A stretch of 39,411 nt of DNA, from NCBI RefSeq assembly GCF_001439665.1, contig NZ_LMAK01000021.1:1-39411 (forward strand), written 5' to 3'. The stretch is from Formosa algae. Its GTDB lineage: Bacteria > Bacteroidota > Bacteroidia > Flavobacteriales > Flavobacteriaceae. Of the stretch, positions 16,151-25,495 are shown piece by piece. Positions within the stretch are counted from its first letter, which is position 1. Each line of letters starts with the position of its first letter. A program made the translations under genes and the position numbers. Below the pieces are notes generated by a model. It was not told where the DNA came from, made no database searches, and saw nothing but the letters and a program-made list of their open reading frames with translations.

Positions 16151-17356
16151 ATGAATAATAACACTTTATTAAAAATTGCAAGCGACTTTGGTAGTCCGGT
16201 GTATGTGTATGACTCTGAAAAAATAGTTTCTCAATATAAACGTTTAACTTCTGCATTTAATAAGGTGAAACAGGTCAAGGTTAATTATGCTGTTAAAGCA
16301 TTATCTAACCTTTCTATCCTGAAATTAATGAAAACACTTGGTGCTGGACTTGATACTGTGTCTATCCAGGAAGTGCAATTGGGCTTAAAAGCAGGCTTTT
16401 CTGCAGATCAAATTATATTTACACCTAATGGCGTATCTCTAGAAGAAATTGAAGAAGCGTCTAAATTAGGGGTACAAATTAATATAGACAACCTTTCTAT
16501 TTTAGAGCAATTTGGTACTAAGCATCCTAAAGTTCCTGTTTGTATTCGTATTAATCCGCATGTTATGGCTGGAGGTAATGCTAATATTTCTGTTGGACAT
16601 ATCGATTCTAAATTCGGAATCTCTGTACATCAAATTCCACATATCTTACGTATCGTAGAAAACACAGGTATGCATATTAACGGAATTCACATGCATACAG
16701 GAAGTGATATTTTAGATATTGATGTCTTTTTATATGCTAGTGAAATTTTATTTGATACCGCTAAACATTTTAAAGACTTAGAGTTTTTAGATTTTGGATC
16801 TGGTTTTAAAGTTCCTTATTCTAAAGGTGACATTGAAACGAACATTGAAGAGTTTGGAACGAAATTATCTAAACGTTTTAATGAATTTTGTAAAGAGTAC
16901 GGAAAAGAATTAACCTTAGGTTTTGAACCTGGTAAATTTTTAGTGAGCGAATCTGGTGTGTTTTTAGCAAAAGTAAATGCTGTAAAACAAACAACATCTA
17001 CAGTGTTTGCACAAATAGATACTGGTTTTAATCACTTAATTAGACCAATGCTTTACGGATCTCAGCATGTCATTACAAACATATCTAATACAAAAGGGCG
17101 TGAGCGTTTCTATTCTGTAGTAGGATATATTTGTGAGACTGACACATTTGCAAACAACCGTAGAATAAATGAGATTGCAGATGGCGATATTTTATGTTTC
17201 AGCAATGCAGGTGCATATTGCTACTCTATGGCCTCTAACTATAATTCGCGTTTCCGTCCTGCCGAAGTCTTATGGCATAAAGACAAAGCGTTGTTAATTA
17301 GAGAGCGTGAAACCTTCGATGATATTATAAGAAATCAAGTAGAAGTTACTTTATAA
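16151..17356 (+). CDS. lysA: Diaminopimelate decarboxylase
   Basis: This 401-residue fold-III PLP enzyme converts meso-diaminopimelate to lysine, the last step of lysine synthesis. The PLP-binding lysine is Lys49 in VNYAVKALSN. Other conserved segments are HIDSKFGIS, GIHMHTGSD, a glycine-rich LDFGSGFKV that binds the PLP phosphate, EPGKFLV, and the active-site VGYICETDTFA (the CE-S/T-x-D motif of the dimer partner). It stands alone between sucC (divergent) and nadB (convergent) and ends in a strong terminator. The length is typical for the short bacterial form. Related PLP decarboxylases act on other diamino acids, but the ICETD and HTGSD motifs favour LysA. Confidence 0.93.
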   Translation: MNNNTLLKIASDFGSPVYVYDSEKIVSQYKRLTSAFNKVKQVKVNYAVKALSNLSILKLMKTLGAGLDTVSIQEVQLGLKAGFSADQIIFTPNGVSLEEIEEASKLGVQINIDNLSILEQFGTKHPKVPVCIRINPHVMAGGNANISVGHIDSKFGISVHQIPHILRIVENTGMHINGIHMHTGSDILDIDVFLYASEILFDTAKHFKDLEFLDFGSGFKVPYSKGDIETNIEEFGTKLSKRFNEFCKEYGKELTLGFEPGKFLVSESGVFLAKVNAVKQTTSTVFAQIDTGFNHLIRPMLYGSQHVITNISNTKGRERFYSVVGYICETDTFANNRRINEIADGDILCFSNAGAYCYSMASNYNSRFRPAEVLWHKDKALLIRERETFDDIIRNQVEVTL

Positions 17357-17359
17357 CAC

Positions 17360-17394
17360 AAAAAAGCGTTAACCTAAACAGTTAACGCTTTTTT
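17360..17394. terminator. Bidirectional terminator between lysA and nadB
   Basis: The 14-base-pair perfect stem AAAAAAGCGTTAAC (17360-17373) with GTTAACGCTTTTTT (17381-17394) has a 7-base loop and runs of A and T on its two sides. It begins 4 bases after the lysA stop. Confidence 0.88.
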
Positions 17395-17431
17395 TATATA
17401 CTATACTAAAAGGAAAGATTCCTGTTATATT

Positions 17432-19009
17432 TTAGTTTGATTCTATTAAATCTGAATTGTAAAAACCACCCATATTTGTTTTTCGTTTTTCAGATTGCTC
17501 TACTATTAAATTTGCTATCGTATTTAAATTACGAAGTTCACAAATCTGAACAGACAATTTAGATCCTACATATAAATCTTGCGTAGAATCTTCAACATAA
17601 CGCAAATGCTTAGAAGCCTCTTTAAGTTTGCTATTCGTTCTAACAATAGCTACTAAATCAGACATAATATGCTGAATGGTATTTCTATAATGCGTGATTA
17701 AAATAAGTTCTTTTGGTGTAGATGTTCCATCATCATTCCAATCTGGAGCATTTACATTTACAGGTTTAACCTCATCAACATTATCAATAATATGATCTGC
17801 TATGTGATTAGCATACACTAAAGCTTCTAATAAAGAATTTGAAGCTAAACGATTTGCACCATGCAAGCCTGTACTTGTACATTCGCCTGCAGCATATAAA
17901 TCTTCTATAGTAGTCTCTCCATGCGTATTCACTTCTACACCTCCACAAGCGTAATGACAAGCAGGCACGACCGGAATCATATGTTTTCTGATATCAATTC
18001 CGATACCAATACATTTTTCATTTATGTTTGGAAAATGTTTTATAAAAGCATCGTAATCTAAATGCGTACAATCTAAATATACATGACGCTCTCCAGTGGT
18101 ATGAATTTCGTTATCTATAGCTCTAGCTACAATATCTCTAGGCGCTAATTCGCAACGCTCATCTATAGCGAGCATAAAACGTTCACCCTTTTTATTTTTA
18201 AGGTAAGCTCCAAATCCACGAACAGCTTCAGAAATTAAAAAAGACGGACTCTGTTCGGGTTCAAAAAGTGCTGTAGGATGAAACTGTACAAATTCCATAT
18301 CTTTAATATTAGCCAAAGCACGGTAAGCCATAGCAATACCATCTCCAGTTGCAATTAAAGGATTGGTGGTCGATGCATATACTTGCCCTATTCCGCCAGC
18401 ACATAAAATGGTTTTACCAGCAATATAAGGCTCTATAGCATTAGTCTTCTGGTTCATGATATATGCTCCATAACACCTAATAGCATGAGCATCTCCTTCA
18501 GGATCTTTTAACTGATGGTCGGTAATTAAATCAATCCCAAAATGATAAGGCAACACTTTGATATTCTCTAAACTAGCAACTTGTTCTAAAAGTGTACGCT
18601 CTATTTCAAAGCCTGTTATATCTTTATGATGAATGATACGATGTGCGGAATGCCCACCTTCTTTGCCTAAGTCAAATTCTCCTGTATGATTAAAATCGAA
18701 ATCTGCTCCCCAAGACATGAGTTGTCTCATGCAGCCTGGTGCTTCTTCTACCACCATTTTTACAACTTTGGGATCGTTATGATATTCTCCCGCAATCATG
18801 GTGTCTTTAATATGATCTTCAAAAGAATCTAATTTATCCCAAACAACAGCAATTCCACCTTGCGCATATTTGGTATTCGATTCACTTTTATTGGCTTTAG
18901 TAACTACTAAAATTTCTTTATTTGGTAAAGATTTTGCCAAACGAATGGCTGTAGTTAGGCCAGCAACTCCTGATCCTAATATTAAGTAATCTGTATTATA
19001 TTGACTCAT
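17432..19009 (-). CDS. nadB: L-aspartate oxidase
   Basis: This 525-residue flavoprotein oxidises aspartate to iminoaspartate, the first step of de novo NAD synthesis. FAD binding is shown by YLILGSGVAGLTTAIRLA (Gly12, Gly14, Gly17) and NTKYAQGGIAVV at 45-56. Active-site segments are GGHSAHRIIHHKD, FVQFHPTAL, HYACGGVEVN and GLHGANRLASNSLLEALV. The C-terminal helical domain has the Arg-rich segment ELRNLNTIANLIV. NadA is encoded immediately upstream with 8 bases between, so the nadA-nadB operon supplies quinolinate. Length and motifs separate it from succinate dehydrogenase flavoprotein. Confidence 0.96.
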   Translation of the reverse strand: MSQYNTDYLILGSGVAGLTTAIRLAKSLPNKEILVVTKANKSESNTKYAQGGIAVVWDKLDSFEDHIKDTMIAGEYHNDPKVVKMVVEEAPGCMRQLMSWGADFDFNHTGEFDLGKEGGHSAHRIIHHKDITGFEIERTLLEQVASLENIKVLPYHFGIDLITDHQLKDPEGDAHAIRCYGAYIMNQKTNAIEPYIAGKTILCAGGIGQVYASTTNPLIATGDGIAMAYRALANIKDMEFVQFHPTALFEPEQSPSFLISEAVRGFGAYLKNKKGERFMLAIDERCELAPRDIVARAIDNEIHTTGERHVYLDCTHLDYDAFIKHFPNINEKCIGIGIDIRKHMIPVVPACHYACGGVEVNTHGETTIEDLYAAGECTSTGLHGANRLASNSLLEALVYANHIADHIIDNVDEVKPVNVNAPDWNDDGTSTPKELILITHYRNTIQHIMSDLVAIVRTNSKLKEASKHLRYVEDSTQDLYVGSKLSVQICELRNLNTIANLIVEQSEKRKTNMGGFYNSDLIESN

Positions 19010-19017
19010 TTTTCGTC

Positions 19018-20007
19018 TTAAGAAATTTCTAGCATACGTTGTATAGGAAGTAACGCTTTTTTCTGAATGGCTTCATCGACATGAACTTCAGGCAACTCGT
19101 GCTTCATACATGAGTATAATTTCTGGAGTGTATTCATTTTCATATAAGCACATTCGCTACACGCACACGTATTATTTTCTTTTGCTGGTGCTGGAATTAA
19201 AATTTTATTTGGCACTTCTTTTTGCATTTCATGTAAAATACCAACTTCTGTTGCCACGATAAATTCGTTCGCAGGATTTTCCTTTACATAATTTATAAGT
19301 CCAGATGTTGAACCTACATATTCTGCAATTTTTAATAAGTGCGCTTCAGATTCTGGATGGGCTATAATTTTAGCTTTTGGATGTTCTTTATGAACGGCTA
19401 ATAATTTATCCATAGAAAATGCTTCGTGTACAATACATGCACCATCCCATAATACCATGTCACGACCTGTTACTTTTTGAATCCAAGCCCCTAAATTGCG
19501 GTCTGGAGCAAAAATTATTGGCTGATCTAAAGGCACAGAATCTACTATCTTTTTTGCGTTAGACGAGGTACAACACAAATCGCTTATGGCTTTAACCTCT
19601 GCCGATGTGTTGACATACGTAATCACGATATGATCTGGATATTTTTTCTTAAATGTAGCCAAATCTTCTGCACTACAAGAATCTGCTAAAGAGCAACCTG
19701 CATTTAAATCTGGTAGAATTACTTTCTTCGTCGGATTCAAAATTTTAGCTGTTTCGGCCATAAAATGCACGCCTGCAAACACTATTACATCGGCATCTGT
19801 TTCTGCTGCTTTATAAGATAATCCTAAACTATCTCCTACATAATCTGCCAAATCCTGAATGGCTGGTTCCTGATAATAATGGGCTAAAATTACCGCATTT
19901 TTCTCCTTTTTAAGTCTTTTAATCTCTGCGACATAATCAATATCCTTTGATTCTTCCGACACTGGGATGTACCCCAGCTCTTTTATACTTTCTTTTACAG
20001 AATCCAT
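19018..20007 (-). CDS. nadA: Quinolinate synthase A
   Basis: This 329-residue [4Fe-4S] enzyme condenses iminoaspartate with dihydroxyacetone phosphate to form quinolinate. Motifs include [21 protein letters not shown] (40-60), cut here by the conserved HYYQ. Probable cluster ligands are Cys105 in NAGCSLAD, Cys191 in DGACIVHE and a cysteine of the [12 protein letters not shown] segment (281-292). It is first in the nadA-nadB operon. The 198 bases upstream contain no exact TAnnTTTG box that I can see, so its promoter is unclear. Length and domain repeats are normal. Confidence 0.96.
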   Translation of the reverse strand: MDSVKESIKELGYIPVSEESKDIDYVAEIKRLKKEKNAVILAHYYQEPAIQDLADYVGDSLGLSYKAAETDADVIVFAGVHFMAETAKILNPTKKVILPDLNAGCSLADSCSAEDLATFKKKYPDHIVITYVNTSAEVKAISDLCCTSSNAKKIVDSVPLDQPIIFAPDRNLGAWIQKVTGRDMVLWDGACIVHEAFSMDKLLAVHKEHPKAKIIAHPESEAHLLKIAEYVGSTSGLINYVKENPANEFIVATEVGILHEMQKEVPNKILIPAPAKENNTCACSECAYMKMNTLQKLYSCMKHELPEVHVDEAIQKKALLPIQRMLEIS

Positions 20008-20205
20008 ATGTGTTGTTAAATGTGTCGTAAAATTAATGAATTTTATAATGTTTATTTAATGTTTTATTATAGTATTTCATTTTAAATAAGATTACTAACC
20101 ATATATAGCTTTGTTTTTAAGGCATAAAAAACATCAAAAAGCAATACTTGTTTACAGGAGATTATTTAATATTTAGTATGTTTAAGCTTCAAAAAAACCA
20201 ACCAA

Positions 20206-20961
20206 ATGATAGACAAGAAGTTTGTTAAGCAAATCGTAGATTACAAAAAGAGTGAAGACAAATCTGGAAAAGTATTAAAAAACAGATTGGTCGAAATTAT
20301 TTTAGTAAAAGTAGGGATCCTATTAGCTTTAGCTATTTATGGTATATATCAGGAATATCAAGAAAAAAAACAAATGCAAGCGACTTTTTTAAGCATGCAT
20401 AAAGAAATTGTTCCGGCTATAGAATTAGGAGCTTCAAAATTGAAAAAAGACAACCAACTTATTGATAATTTTGAAGTCTGCTTGCACATTATTAATAATA
20501 AAAACCTTGATTCTTTAGACTATCTAAAGAAAAACATAGGCCCTTTACTAAGAGTAAGAAATCAGGAATTTTCTTTCCCAGCAGTATCAGACTTTGTTAA
20601 TTCTGGAAAAGTGGCTAAGCTAAAAAACAGAGAGACGGCATCTCTATTCAGAAAAATGCAATACGAACTAAATGCTTTAAACGCCAAGCACGCGTATAAT
20701 GTTAACGAGTATCAACTCACTATTGCTCCCTTAACTAATAAATTTTTAAATTACTCTGAACTTGCGACTCCTGAACAACAAGAGAATATGGTTGTTGGTG
20801 GTCCAGAATCTAATTTTGATGTGTTATTTGATAATTTAGAATTATGGAACATCATTAATCAGAAGTTGGAGAATTATAATTATCAAAAAACACATGTTGT
20901 TTCCTTCACTAAACTTTTAGAAGAATTGGATGAAGCCATAAAAACCGAAATTGATTTATAA
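20206..20961 (+). CDS. DUF6090-like single-pass membrane protein
   Basis: This 251-residue protein has one membrane segment near residues 29-47 in the phrase RLVEIILVKVGILLALAIYG. This is close to the EIILVVIGILIAL signature that I associate with the flavobacterial DUF6090 family. After it come the charged QEYQEKKQM and about 200 residues of helical, probably periplasmic, sequence with coiled-coil potential. There are no recognisable catalytic motifs. It has its own terminator immediately downstream and a TATGTTTA (20177-20184) imperfect -7 box upstream. Function is unknown. Confidence 0.65.
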   Translation: MIDKKFVKQIVDYKKSEDKSGKVLKNRLVEIILVKVGILLALAIYGIYQEYQEKKQMQATFLSMHKEIVPAIELGASKLKKDNQLIDNFEVCLHIINNKNLDSLDYLKKNIGPLLRVRNQEFSFPAVSDFVNSGKVAKLKNRETASLFRKMQYELNALNAKHAYNVNEYQLTIAPLTNKFLNYSELATPEQQENMVVGGPESNFDVLFDNLELWNIINQKLENYNYQKTHVVSFTKLLEELDEAIKTEIDL

Positions 20962-20985
20962 AAAATAAACACAGTGTACTGCATA

Positions 20986-21023
20986 AAAAAAGCGCTTTTG
21001 AAAGTAATCAAAAGCGCTTTTTT
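20986..21023. terminator. Bidirectional terminator after the DUF6090-like gene
   Basis: A perfect 16-base-pair stem (20986-21001 with 21008-21023) contains the palindromic core AGCGCTTTTGA/TCAAAAGCGCT. It has a 6-base loop and A- and T-runs on either side. It also serves the convergent DinB-like gene ending at 21041. Confidence 0.88.
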
Positions 21024-21040
21024 ATTTTCAAATTATTTTG

Positions 21041-21625
21041 CTATTCACTAACAGTTCCTGTAAAATGATTAATTTTTGGATTGATAGGGTTTCCAGAATT
21101 TCGTCTAGACGTTGCTATTTGCCCGCAATGCCATACAGAATCTTCTATCGGACCATTAATAGCATTCCAGAAAGGCACTACACGATTGCTATCGGATCCT
21201 TTAAACACAATATTGAAAGATTCTAAGTGATCTGCTTTTTTAAAAATATCTGATGCTATTTTATAATTTTGCAATGTTAGTCTTCTTAAATCCATATAAG
21301 ACAATGGTTTTTTAAACGTTTCTCGAATATGAGGTACTTGTAAAGCAGCATCTCTAATTATGGCAGACATACTATACACATGCGACATGACATCTAAAAT
21401 AGGGCGAGCATCTTCTTTCAACTTAAAATCTAAATCGTTTGGAGTTAACCCTTCTGTAGCCCAATAAAACCGAAAGCCCAAACCATCAATCATTCTGGAG
21501 ACCACCGTTCCTGCTGTATAACTATCTGGTTGTACTGGAATTTGATGATAAGGTAACGATTCTGAATCTTGTGCGGTAACCGACATGCTTAATACTATGG
21601 TTAATAATGTTAGTATAATTTTCAT
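21041..21625 (-). CDS. Secreted DinB-like protein
   Basis: This 194-residue protein has a signal peptide (MKIILTLLTIVLSMSVTA, cleaved near 18-19) and a four-helix body of the DinB/YfiT superfamily. An early RMIDGLGFRFYWATEGL helix is followed by His82 in VMSHVYSM and His166 in SVWHCGQIATSRR. This is the typical last-helix motif with His followed by Gly-Gln-Ile. Two histidines fit a metal site, though the third usual ligand is not obvious. It is 16 bases downstream of the M28 peptidase gene, so both exported proteins probably come from one mRNA. Substrate is unknown; some DinB proteins are thiol transferases. Confidence 0.75.
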   Translation of the reverse strand: MKIILTLLTIVLSMSVTAQDSESLPYHQIPVQPDSYTAGTVVSRMIDGLGFRFYWATEGLTPNDLDFKLKEDARPILDVMSHVYSMSAIIRDAALQVPHIRETFKKPLSYMDLRRLTLQNYKIASDIFKKADHLESFNIVFKGSDSNRVVPFWNAINGPIEDSVWHCGQIATSRRNSGNPINPKINHFTGTVSE

Positions 21626-21641
21626 TTAAAATAGTCTTAAG

Positions 21642-23012
21642 TTAAATACCATGGGTATCGAACAAATAGACTAGTGAAGCCATAGTAGCAGCTCCCAATT
21701 CTAATTCACGTTTATTTACAGCATCAAACGTGTCATTAGCGGCATGATGATGATCGAAATAGCGTTGAGAATCTGGTCGTAAACCAACTGTCACATTTTC
21801 AGGTGTTTTTAATGGACCTACATCTGCTCCTGTTCCGCCTTGTTCGAAATAATGAATTAAATAAGGTTTAAAAAGAGGTTTCCAACTTAATACTTTATTG
21901 AAGGTATCATCTTTACAATCAAAAGAAAAACCTCTTGGTGTAAATCCGCCAGAATCACTCTCTAAAGACACTACATGCTTTTCACCTTTTGCTTTTGCGA
22001 CTTTAGCATATTCAGTTGCGCCTCGTAATCCGTTTTCTTCATTCATAAACATAACCACACGAATGCTATGTTTTGGTTTAATGTTTAAGGTTTTAAATAA
22101 TCTAAGCACTTCCATAGATTGTACAATTCCTGCACCATCATCGTGAGAACCGTCGCCTAAATCCCAAGAGTCTAAATGTCCTCCAACAATTATGTATTCA
22201 TCTGGATATTCAGAGCCTGTAAGCTCACCAATTACGTTGTATGATTTTACATCTGCTAACTGTTTACAATTCTGTTTAAAGTAAAACTGAAGTGAAGTAT
22301 CTAACTTTAACATACTACTTAACAAGTTGGCATCTTTTGTACTTATTGCTGCAGAAGGAATACGCTGAGATACTGGTAAATCGCCATAAGTCATACTACC
22401 TGCATGAGGTAAGTTATCTACATTTAAAGTCATTGATCTTACAATAACTGCAGCGGCTCCATATTTTGCAGCTTGGACGGCTCCCATGTAACGCTGATCT
22501 ACACAGCCACCATAAGCTTCAAACGTATTGATTAAATCGGCTTGCATTGGTCTGTTATAAAATACAATCTTTCCTTTAATACCAGCTTCTCCCAAAGCTT
22601 TTAAATCCTCGAAATTCTTAACCTCAACCACAGAAGCGGTAACACCTAACGGATTAGTAGCCACCGATCCGCCCAATGCACAAATATTAACACTAGTAGT
22701 TTCTCCGCTACCTGCTTTTATATACGCAAATTCTTTAGCTCCTCGCACCCATTTTGGCACCATGACAGGCTGTAACCAAACTTTATCTAATCCTAACTGG
22801 TCAAGTTCTTCTTTACCCCAGTTTACAGCGCGTTCAGCATTTAAAGATCCGGATAAACGTCCGCCAATATCCAGAGACAAGGTTTCTAACCAAGTGTAAC
22901 TCTTACCTTCTACTAAAGCAGATTTATAGATTTCTTTAAGCATATCTGCATCGGTTTGTCCGATAACATGGCAACTTAAACTCATTGCAATTAAGACTAG
23001 TATTTTTTTCAT
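21642..23012 (-). CDS. Secreted M28 family metallopeptidase (carboxypeptidase Q-like)
   Basis: This 456-residue exported peptidase begins with a signal peptide (cleavage after about residue 18, VIGQ). A PA-like insert (about 130-235, with LGEAGIKGKIVFYNR) precedes the M28 zinc core. The likely ligands are His279 (GGHLDSWD), Asp291 (HDDGAG), Glu326 (MNEENG, with Glu325 as base), Asp353 (ESDSGG) and a histidine in YFDHHHA (421-423). All expected ligands are present, so it should be active as a di-zinc aminopeptidase or dipeptidase in the periplasm or outside the cell. It has no T9SS tail. It leads the two-gene unit with the DinB-like protein. Confidence 0.9.
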   Translation of the reverse strand: MKKILVLIAMSLSCHVIGQTDADMLKEIYKSALVEGKSYTWLETLSLDIGGRLSGSLNAERAVNWGKEELDQLGLDKVWLQPVMVPKWVRGAKEFAYIKAGSGETTSVNICALGGSVATNPLGVTASVVEVKNFEDLKALGEAGIKGKIVFYNRPMQADLINTFEAYGGCVDQRYMGAVQAAKYGAAAVIVRSMTLNVDNLPHAGSMTYGDLPVSQRIPSAAISTKDANLLSSMLKLDTSLQFYFKQNCKQLADVKSYNVIGELTGSEYPDEYIIVGGHLDSWDLGDGSHDDGAGIVQSMEVLRLFKTLNIKPKHSIRVVMFMNEENGLRGATEYAKVAKAKGEKHVVSLESDSGGFTPRGFSFDCKDDTFNKVLSWKPLFKPYLIHYFEQGGTGADVGPLKTPENVTVGLRPDSQRYFDHHHAANDTFDAVNKRELELGAATMASLVYLFDTHGI

Positions 23013-23064
23013 AATTTTTTAGGGGAATAGGTACTATTTAGTAAAGCTTGAAATGTTTTATATT

Positions 23065-23943
23065 TTATTCATTTTCTAACTTCGATTTATATAATTTAAT
23101 ATTAGAGTACGTTTCTGCATCTAATTCTGGCTCTTTCATATCTGAATATTCCTTTAAGGTATTATACAATATCTTAGCGACAATTAAACGCGCTGTTGGT
23201 TTATCGTCTGCAGGAATATTATACCAAGGCGCATTAGAGGTTGACGTTCTATTAATAGCATCTTCATAACAGGTTTGATACTCGTCCCACAATTCACGCT
23301 CTTTTAGATCGTCTGGAGAAAACTTCCAATTTTTATTCTTCTTATCTAGTCGGCGAATTAATCTATCGCGTTGTTCGTCTTTAGAGAGATTTAAAAAGAA
23401 TTTAAATATAATGGTTCCGCTTGCAGAAATATGCTTTTCAAAGTTTATAATTTCTTCAAAACGCTGATCCCAGAATGCGTCATTAACATCGGAAACATCA
23501 TGAACTGTTGGAATGTTTTCACCTAAAATATATTCTGGATGCACACGAGTTACTAAGACATTTTCGTAATGTGTACGGTTAAAAATACCAAACTTACCTC
23601 GTGCAGGTAATCGCAAATAATGACGCCACAAATAATCATGCTTAAGTTCTAACTCTGTTGGCGATTTAAAACTATGGCACTCTATACCTCTTACATTAAA
23701 ATCTTTAAACACTTCGCGAATTAAACTGTCTTTTCCAGCAGTGTCCATACCTTGAAAACAGGCTAAAACAGAATATTTTCCATGTGCGTACATGGTGTTC
23801 TGTAAATCGCCTAATTTCACCCTAATCTTTTCTAATTCTTTTTCTGTTTTTTTCTCTGAAGCATGTAAATTAACCTTCGTTTCCAGATCTGTAATTGCGA
23901 TTTTAGAATCTATTTTAAAGTCTTTAATGTGAATATCTTTCAT
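23065..23943 (-). CDS. Polyphosphate kinase 2 family protein
   Basis: This 292-residue cytoplasmic PPK2 kinase moves phosphate between polyphosphate and nucleotides. The Walker A-type loop is GMDTAGKD at 65-72, in the family phrase ACFQGMDTAGKDSLI. The lid and Walker B-like region FGIFNRTHYENVLVTRVHPE is at 118-137, and the arginine-rich RDRLIRRL follows. I choose the ATG at 23943. An in-frame extension of 14 residues would precede it, but the family begins near MKDIHIKDF. The sequence fits the polyphosphate:AMP/ADP group, but the class cannot be fixed by eye. No ppk1 or ppx is adjacent. Confidence 0.9.
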   Translation of the reverse strand: MKDIHIKDFKIDSKIAITDLETKVNLHASEKKTEKELEKIRVKLGDLQNTMYAHGKYSVLACFQGMDTAGKDSLIREVFKDFNVRGIECHSFKSPTELELKHDYLWRHYLRLPARGKFGIFNRTHYENVLVTRVHPEYILGENIPTVHDVSDVNDAFWDQRFEEIINFEKHISASGTIIFKFFLNLSKDEQRDRLIRRLDKKNKNWKFSPDDLKERELWDEYQTCYEDAINRTSTSNAPWYNIPADDKPTARLIVAKILYNTLKEYSDMKEPELDAETYSNIKLYKSKLENE

Positions 23944-24293
23944 AATACGAAACTGATTTTGGCTTATAGTTCTACTAAAAAACAAAAATGCTTTTTATTA
24001 TCAGCATAATTGTTAATTTTTTTAGAATTTTTAATTAAAAAGAGACAACAAAAACAAAGGATTTATAGTCATATTTCACAATACATTTTTTCCTGTTTTA
24101 ACACATAATCGGTATCTTATCTATTTTCTGACAAACAAAAACTTATAAAGGCTATAAAGTAAAAATAATCATGATACTTTCAAATTTATTAAATCATAAA
24201 TAAATAGTATAAACGAAAACCAGTAAATATAAAAATGAAGGCTCTAAATCATAGCGATTAGAGCCTTCGTTTTTTATCAAGAATACATTCTTA
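23944..24293. other. 350-base intergenic region between the PPK2 and response regulator genes
   Basis: This strongly AT-rich gap has no supportable gene. It contains the response regulator terminator (24231-24274). On the minus strand it has an exact TAAATTTG (plus 24181-24188), but this is about 240 bases from the PPK2 start and has no good -33, so I give it little weight. Confidence 0.5.
24231..24274. terminator. Terminator after the response regulator operon
   Basis: A 17-base-pair stem (24231-24247 with 24258-24274) has the core GAAGGCTCTAA/TTAGAGCCTTC and one G-T pair. The loop is 10 bases. A- and T-runs flank it. It lies 19 bases beyond the response regulator stop at 24294. Confidence 0.82.
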
Positions 24294-25457
24294 TTATTTT
24301 GTTGCGTATAATTTTACATCGCTTTCTTCAACAGTTAAATCACTTAAAATAATTAAGCGTTCTACAACATTACGAAGCTCACGAATATTTCCAGACCAAT
24401 CGTAAGATTTCAACAATTTAAGCGCATCTTTTGAGAACTCTTTTTTAGTACTGCCTTGTTCTTTAGCAATCTTTTCCGAGAAATATTCAACCAACAATGG
24501 TATATCATCTCGTCTATCGTTTAAGGCTGGCACCTGAATTAATATTACGGCCAAACGGTGATACAGATCTTCTCTAAATCGGCCTTCTTCAATTTCTTTG
24601 GTTAAGTCTTTATTTGTTGCTGCAACCACGCGAACATCTACTTTAATATCTTTATCGCTACCAACACGTTGCACACGACTTTCTTGAAGAGCACGTAACA
24701 CTTTAGCTTGAGCAGACAAACTCATATCTCCTATTTCATCTAAAAAAATAGTTCCGCCGTTGGCTGCTTCAAATTTTCCTGCACGATCTTTATTTGCACT
24801 TGTAAAAGCCCCTTTTACATGACCAAACAATTCACTTTCAATTAATTCACTAGGTATTGCCGCACAATTCACTTCGACCATAGGTCCTTTAGCACGCACA
24901 CTTTTTTGATGTAACCAATGGGCTACCAATTCTTTTCCCGTACCATTAGCACCCGTTATTAAAACACGAGCATCTGTTGGCGCAACCTTTTCTATAATCT
25001 CTTTAATACTTGCAATAGCCGGGCTCTCCCCTATCATTTGATAATTCTTACTGACTTTAGTTTTCAGAATTTTATTTTCTACAACCAGTTCTTTTCTATC
25101 TAGAGCATTTCTAACCGTATTCAATAATCTGTTTAAATCTGGCGGTTTAGAAATATAATCGAAGGCTCCTAAACGCATTGTTTGCACGGCTGTATCTAAG
25201 TCGCCATGACCAGAAATCATGACCATTGGTATTTCTGGCTTGATAAGTTTTACGGCTTCTAAAACCTCGACACCATCCATTTTTGGCATTTTAATATCAC
25301 ACAATACCAAATCGTAATCGTCCTTTTTAATCTTTTCTATCCCTACTAAACCATCTTCTGCTTCATCTAAATGATATGTTTCATTCTCTTCTGTTAAGAT
25401 TTTAACCAATACTCTACGAATGGCTGCTTCATCTTCAATAACTAAAATTTTTGGCAT
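24294..25457 (-). CDS. Sigma-54-type response regulator lacking a DNA-binding domain
   Basis: This 387-residue protein has an N-terminal receiver domain with phosphoacceptor Asp54 (LCDIKMPKMDG), switch residues in ISGHG and Lys104 (SKPP). An AAA+ sigma-54 activation domain has Walker A GANGTGKE at 169-176, Walker B GTIFLDE at 235-241, and arginine-finger region RFREDLYHRL at 293-302. The sigma-54-contacting loop reads GAFTSA (216-221) instead of the usual GAFTGA. The protein ends 20 residues after the sensor II helix (GNIRELRNVVERL), so the Fis-type helix-turn-helix of NtrC is absent. It is last in a likely four-gene operon after an MscS channel and an ABC exporter. No histidine kinase is nearby. 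Confidence 0.93.
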   Translation of the reverse strand: MPKILVIEDEAAIRRVLVKILTEENETYHLDEAEDGLVGIEKIKKDDYDLVLCDIKMPKMDGVEVLEAVKLIKPEIPMVMISGHGDLDTAVQTMRLGAFDYISKPPDLNRLLNTVRNALDRKELVVENKILKTKVSKNYQMIGESPAIASIKEIIEKVAPTDARVLITGANGTGKELVAHWLHQKSVRAKGPMVEVNCAAIPSELIESELFGHVKGAFTSANKDRAGKFEAANGGTIFLDEIGDMSLSAQAKVLRALQESRVQRVGSDKDIKVDVRVVAATNKDLTKEIEEGRFREDLYHRLAVILIQVPALNDRRDDIPLLVEYFSEKIAKEQGSTKKEFSKDALKLLKSYDWSGNIRELRNVVERLIILSDLTVEESDVKLYATK

Positions 25458-25495
25458 ATCTTATTTTTTTGGTATTGATTATACATCAATATAAT

